DNA from: Adiantum capillus-veneris
Lineage: Eukaryota; Streptophyta; Polypodiopsida; Polypodiales; Pteridaceae
Assembly (NCBI GenBank): GCA_014529385.2
Contig: CM043971.1
Location: forward strand, 32,819,209 to 32,879,208
Length of the DNA: 60,000 nt
Direction: 5' to 3'
The position numbers and the translations under genes were made by a program. The notes under the pieces were generated by a model. That model ran no database searches. It was given only the letters and a program-made list of their open reading frames with translations, and had not been told where the DNA came from. This document shows, piece after piece, positions 55,052-60,000 of the stretch (its first letter is position 1; every line of letters starts with the position of its first letter).

Positions 55052-55126
<75 letters not shown>
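55052..55126. repeat. (CA)n microsatellite inside the CACTA element
   Basis: About 37 uninterrupted CA units. Confidence 0.97.
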
Positions 55127-55130
<4 letters not shown>

Positions 55131-55548
55131 CCAAAAAATCTACCATAAATCTACGAAACAATCTCACCTTCTTGTTGTCGACCTGTGTATGACTAGAGAT
55201 CTGAAGCTGGATAAGTCCCACAACAATAGATTTGAAGCAAGGGAGAAGAGGAGAGCAAGAGAGGTCTTCAAAAAATGGGACGAAGTAGCAGAAGAGAACC
55301 TGTGATTCTGTTTTTGTAGGTGGCATTTGTGTAGGTGTCAGTATGCCCGTCGATATATGCGTCGATATAGGCGTTAATACTTACATCGATATGCGCGTCA
55401 CTATCAGCCTCAATATAAGCATTGGAAGTTCCTTTTTTTTAAAATAAAAAAAAAGGATCTCCCTCTAGGTTTAGCAATGCACATCTCGACGCCCGCCAAC
55501 GATGTCGGTAAATTGGCATCGGTAATGAAGTCATCTCTTGTAGTGATG

Positions 55549-56106
55549 GGTTTAATAGGCAATATGAAAAGCCATTGTGAGGAGGACTTTGAGCTCATTT
55601 AGTCGATTAAGACATCATTGTACATTCTAAAGCAAAGCTTCTTCACATGTGAGGCATCCTGCTTAGGCAAACCACATCACATGGTGATACAGATTCCAAT
55701 ACCAAGGGTGGTGCCTCAAGCAAGAATACACATTCTGAGCCAAGGGACATGATTCAAGAAAATTGGTAAGCAAGTTACAATTACATTTTCTAATTTTGAA
55801 CTTATTAAATCTTGCAAAATTTTCTACAAAGCCAGATTGGCAAGAAAATGTTGCTTTGGTCAAGAAAGTTTTTGAAGTCAGATGAAGTTTGATAGATAAG
55901 TTTCTTGAGCTATCTCCTTTCAACGTTGGGCAATCTAAGGTACTTTTATGATTCTCACCACGATATACAATTCAACAAGATCAATTATCTATAAATGATC
56001 AACAAATTTGATTTTATTTTGCCATGATATCTATGTATTGGCAAGAGCAGCCATTGGGTATGAGCACAAGGCTACATCATGTTTTATACTTTCGATGTAC
56101 TTACGT
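55549..56106. other. no supported gene
   Basis: Flanking sequence right of the CACTA element, with only short frames. Confidence 0.45.
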
Positions 56107-56690
56107 GAAGCAAGGCTTCAATTTTAGGCATATTGTATAGAGGTTTCCAAAGTTTGGAATATGCTATCAACATACAAGCTTGGGGAAACTTTACAATGTG
56201 CTTGAATGATATTATCACTGGGTGTTAGTATGAACCAAGCTAAGAGGACATACATGGTAATTATGATAGCTCTCAATCTATCAACATACATGGCTATGAC
56301 CCATATGCAAGCAAGGACAAAAACTTCAGATTGAAATTCACTCTTAAGTGAGCCTTTACTTCTTAAGTTCAAGACAATTGGCCACAGAGGGGTGACAAAG
56401 TTAGAAAATCGCAAGTTCTTCTTGTTTTTATCTGTTTTAATCTTTAATTTGGATAAGTTATTTTTCTTTGTAAAGCAAAGTGCTTTGAGGGCCAGACCGA
56501 GCAACAAGGTTTCTACCCCATGCCAAGGTACTACTCATTGACTTAGGATCAAGGGCAATGGTAGACAGGTTTGGGGCATTGGCAATGTGCGGATAAAAGC
56601 TCACATCTACATATGGAAACGTCAAATTGATATGTATCCATGCCAATATAGATTGTGCAAGGATTGCACACTATCGGCTCAAACTATGGA
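56107..56690 (+). repeat. dispersed repeat R, copy 2
   Basis: Aligns with 25024-25620 in the same orientation (CAAGGCTTCAATTTTAGGCATATTG... to ATCCATGCCAATATAGATTGTGCAAGG) with scattered substitutions and small deletions, for example the G-run at 25095 is GGGG here. Confidence 0.75.
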
Positions 56691-58154
56691 GGATGTTATG
56701 ATAGCCAAGGGCTTATCAATTTAATTCTTGCACTTGAATGCATGGTATGGCAATAAGGTGGAATTAAGTCCAATCAATCCTTGTTTATGCTTTCGCTATA
56801 GCATCAACTACTCTATCAAGTATATCATTATCCGCCTAATGTTCATGGTGGATCCAACTCAACACGGTCTCCACATGCATTGGAGTCACACAATTTGAAA
56901 AGCAGTGAGCACTCTATATCATGGGATATGTGCACAAGGTGCATGCATAATACAAATGATGATATTAGTATGTAGCAAGCAGGCATGTCCTCCACTATCA
57001 AGCATATCACTCATGGGATAACATGAATCTGCTAAGAGAGCCTCAAGGCAAGTAATCTCTTGTTTTTGAAACCAAAGCATATCTAGCATGACTACTTTCT
57101 TTTTGGTTTGGGGAATCTTTCTCTTCTTTCAATGAGAAGCTATGATTGTTTCAAGATCCAATTGTGAATAAGATTCTAACTTGAGAGGATCTCATTTTTT
57201 GTCTATAACACTCATCATGGGTAAAGGACTTGTATTTTTTGGGGTATGACCTAGCTAATGACAAGTCATTCCATGAGTGTTGATGGTCACTAATTGGCCT
57301 CTTCACACTTGTACTTTCAAGGAAAAAAGTTCTCAACTGCCAAGGGATAGGGTTACATTCACTTTAGTAAGTTGCTTACAATCATTATTTATAACACTAC
57401 GGCCTATGATGGTCTAACTATCTTCTTTGCAAAATTTAACCAAAGGGTTTTGATTCCAAGGCAGCACCCATGATTATCAGTTCAATATTTGTTTATTTTC
57501 ACCTCTAAAATGTTCCTTTTCACAAAACAAGGGTTCACTCCCTATTGAAATGGTTATAGGCCTACATGGTAGGGTTTTGTTTAGCACTTTTTTGGCAGAT
57601 GTTGTTAGTCACAAGGTGTGCAACATGGTTTAAGAACCCATGGAGTTCAGTTTAACCAGTGTGGAGCAAATATATTGTGCTTGTCATCCCCAATATGTAC
57701 ATATATGCATAGATACATAAAAAATATATGTAAGCATCGTAATGCCCTACTCAATTTGATTTAAGAAATTTACGTAAGATAAGATGTCCAACAAATGTGT
57801 ACATTTTTGGCATTAGCCTATAGATTCACTTTGTCTCATAGATTTGAGAATAACAAGTGATGAAATCACAGGGCTTGCCCATACATGAAACGAATGAAGA
57901 AGTTCAAAGCAAAACATTAGACTACAAGGATGGAAATCACATTGAGCTATAGAGAAAGTTATTTGTGGATTACATCATAGAATGTTGACCACGATGAAGA
58001 TATTTCAAAGGATTGAAGAGCCTCAAAGTGATTTGAGAAGTGGTATCTTGTCAGGATATAGGTAGGCAGAGAATGTGGAAACATGGTTTCTTTTTGTAAA
58101 GAGGATGAGGGAAGGGAGAGATGAAGGGAGTGATTAGAATCATTTAGGAAGCAA
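56691..58154. other. no supported gene; possible 3' part of the helicase element
   Basis: Stops in all frames. If the minus-strand helicase-endonuclease belongs to a Helentron, its 3' end should lie in this stretch or beyond. No terminal hairpin or inverted end was identified by eye. Confidence 0.35.
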
Positions 58155-60000
58155 AAGATGTGTGGATGAATGATCGGACCAAAAGCAAAACCATGTACCT
58201 ACTATGAATGATGTAGGAGGATTTTTAATCCAAACATAATCGACTTTTGAGTTGTACACAGTGGTCACATTATGAATTTATTGTGTGTAGCCATGTGATT
58301 AGAGCTCTTCTTCCAAGTAATGATATTGATTGTTTGTGGGCTCATTGTCAACTTAAAGTCTCCAATGATGACACTCATTTGTCTAGGATGGGATTGTTGC
58401 ATTAAGGTACAGAGTTGTGTCACTAATGAGGCTCAAGAAGCTTTTGGAGATTTGTAGACACGTATGATTTCCCAATCAAGGTGTTCATGAATGTCTAACA
58501 TAGCTTGAATGGTTTCTACTCCTAGAGCCAACAATGTCTTTGCAGTGCAGCTTTATGCTAGCCTTGTAGTAGATTGAAACATCAATTTTGCTATGGTGAT
58601 GGACATGATGAAACTCTGGTGCAAGATCATTAGAAGGATTTTTTTGCTTTGTTTCTTGGAGGCACAAAATGTTAGAACTTGCAAAATTCGGATCCCCTTT
58701 CATATGATTGAGATATTTGTGTCTAGAAACGATGTTTAATGACTGAATGATATGATGTGTGTATCTGTATGCAAACAAAAATCTCGTCAAATATTCCTAA
58801 TTGGATTTATTGCTAAGGCAATCAAGCTCATCAAGCACAATTTTGTCAACTTTGATTTGAACTGGTTGAATCGGATTGAGAATGGGGAGATTCAATGGAT
58901 CTTTGATGCGGGAAAGATCCGAGTAGACCAATCCATGTGAATTTATTGATATCGGATCAAAGACTACTACGCTCATTGTCAAGCCTTGTGATCTATGGAT
59001 AGTGCGTGCATTCACCGCTTGGGTTGGAAATTGTGTTCAAGACACTGTGTTCAATGCATTTTTACCAACCTGAAACTCTTTTGGTGTTTGGAAAATTGGT
59101 GTCCATTAGGAGTCAATGTGAATTTTATTCATGCGCTGGTTTATATGTTGTTGTTTGAAGCCTATCAAGGAATCAAAAAACTCTATCCATGCAAGAAGAG
59201 AGACAACTCTTCTTTCTACAAGTTTTAGAATTCCATCTACACCATTCACAAGGCCATCGAAAATATTGATATTTCCACCACAAATCTCAACAATCATTCC
59301 TGCAGCAGTTTGTGGATTGCTTGGTATTACGACAAAGTTTTTTGAGCAAGTTTTATGGTGGTTGTCCCTTGCATGGATGATGTATGCTTGAGTGGTGGTT
59401 ATGTGTGTTCTTCAAGTTATTGGTAAAGTATAAATGGGATGTTGTCAATTTGTCAAAGGCTTTATTGTTATGGTTAGTATTCAAGAACAAAAAATTGTCG
59501 CTTGTGTGCTTTGCTTTGCGTATTCTATTGAGAATAGAATGAAGTCATTGTTTGTTTGACGCATTGTTTTTGTAAGTTCATGACATTTTATATGGGTGTA
59601 CCAAAACAAAGGTGAGAGCAACTGCAAAGGATCTTGTGGCTCACTAAATATCAGCGATCTTGAACCAGGTTTTACTTGACACAAGTCACCACAGAAGATG
59701 ACATCCAAAACACCAAATGGCTCTATGTGATTGTGCTTAATTGATTGAAGCCTTGTGTCTATGATACATAAGAGTCTATTTCCAATCAAATATGCTTCAT
59801 CAAACACAGCTAGTTTGAGGTTTTATAGAGCTGTGAGAGCTCCGCAAGGATTTCGAAAGAAAGGGAAACATTCTCTTGGAGGACAAGGGACAAGAGCAAA
59901 GCTGAGTAAATTATTGTGCCTCCAAGGTTGAAAGTTGCCTTTCATGTATATGCCATCAATAATGTTGTGGGAAGATCAACTTTTAATTCAAGGGAGGCAT
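58155..60000 (-). pseudogene. PIF1-type helicase followed by an EEP endonuclease domain (Helentron-like)
   Basis: Minus strand from 60000 downward. The helicase enters at KATFNLGGTIIYSALL (about 59900-59950; motif I lies outside the window), then FDEAYLIGN with the Walker B Asp-Glu (about 59796-59801), DVIFCGDLCQVKPGS (about 59655-59702), ELTKTMRQTNNDFI, DGLVNGVDGILKLVE (about 59215-59260), and motif VI VNARTIHRSQGLTMSVVVFD (about 58956-59015). The EEP domain follows on the same strand: SLNIVSRHKYL, ILCLQETK with the metal-binding Glu (58653-58655), VIIGDFK (58352-58372; Lys where Asn is usual), VDYVWIK, and FWSDHSS (about 58165-58185). No reverse transcriptase follows. One or more frameshifts and stops occur (near 59820, 59475, 58800, 58485). 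Helentron/Helitron2 proteins have this helicase-EEP order. Confidence 0.75.

Larger units (their letters stand above)
50512..55545 (-). mobile_element. CACTA (En/Spm) DNA transposon, decayed
   Basis: The right end on the minus strand starts with the canonical CACTACAAGAGATG (plus 55532-55545). The left end TAGTACAACA (50512-50521) matches it at 7 of 10 bases. ATG lies outside both ends (50509-50511, 55546-55548), the 3-bp target duplication of this superfamily. Subterminal short repeats occur near both ends: CCGACGGGCATAC at 50681 and its complement GTATGCCCGTCGATAT at 55341, and ATATAAGCATT words at 50598 and 55413. A tnp2 transposase pseudogene and a hexamer array lie inside. Total about 5.0 kb. 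Confidence 0.85.

Noticed and set aside
58155-58790. Reading the EEP domain as the 5' end of a LINE
   Set aside because: No reverse transcriptase follows on the minus strand down to 55.5 kb, while a PIF1 helicase precedes it directly on the same strand.

Overview
The window looks like repeat-rich nuclear DNA of a land plant. The evidence is plant-type Ty3/gypsy chromoviruses, a Ty1/copia element, CACTA and Tourist-like DNA transposons, LINE remnants, initiator-Met-tRNA primer sites and long dinucleotide microsatellites, with almost no intact host genes. The species cannot be fixed from sequence alone; a large, old, transposon-filled genome (for example a fern or lycophyte) would fit, but that is inference. 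I see no rRNA, tRNA or CRISPR array.

Layout. 1-12359: a degenerate Ty3/gypsy element (A) split by a Ty1/copia element (2855-11769, 5-bp target duplication AGATA). The copia element is itself split by a 2975-bp non-autonomous LTR element (6194-9168). 12360-22370: a pile of gypsy pieces: an LTR, primer site and open gag (B), an inverted LTR, an integrase/chromodomain tail, shuffled LTR pieces, a minus-strand pol pseudogene, and a solo LTR of the same family as the innermost element. 22480-23416: two exon-like pieces of a minus-strand gene. 23689-23980: a Tourist-like MITE. 24546-36100: tandem and dispersed repeats and four minus-strand LINE fragments, with a (TC)90 tract. 36100-41800: unassigned sequence, an AT-rich tandem array and an orphan LTR with primer site. 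42526-46368: an unidentified minus-strand host-like gene, decayed, its 3' part duplicated in tandem (about 1.14 kb). 47747-48640: a C42 run and purine-only tracts. 48788-49180: a SWIM zinc-finger pseudogene. 50512-55545: a CACTA element with a tnp2 transposase pseudogene and a CCATAA hexamer array. 58155-60000: a minus-strand PIF1-type helicase followed directly by an endonuclease/exonuclease/phosphatase (EEP) domain, the arrangement of Helentron/Helitron2 transposons.

Nearly every coding region carries stops or frameshifts; the gypsy B gag is the only long open frame with a recognisable domain. The LTR parts interact as a family. The innermost element keeps LTRs, primer site, polypurine tract and a broken gag segment but no pol, and its LTR type (TGTSACA ends) recurs around the chromovirus pieces at 15.4-22.1 kb, which suggests mobilisation by a chromovirus. 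The observations most worth following are the helicase-EEP fusion, the pol-less element with its hairpin triplets, and the CACTA element with its hexamer array. I did not find anything I can claim as a wholly new system.
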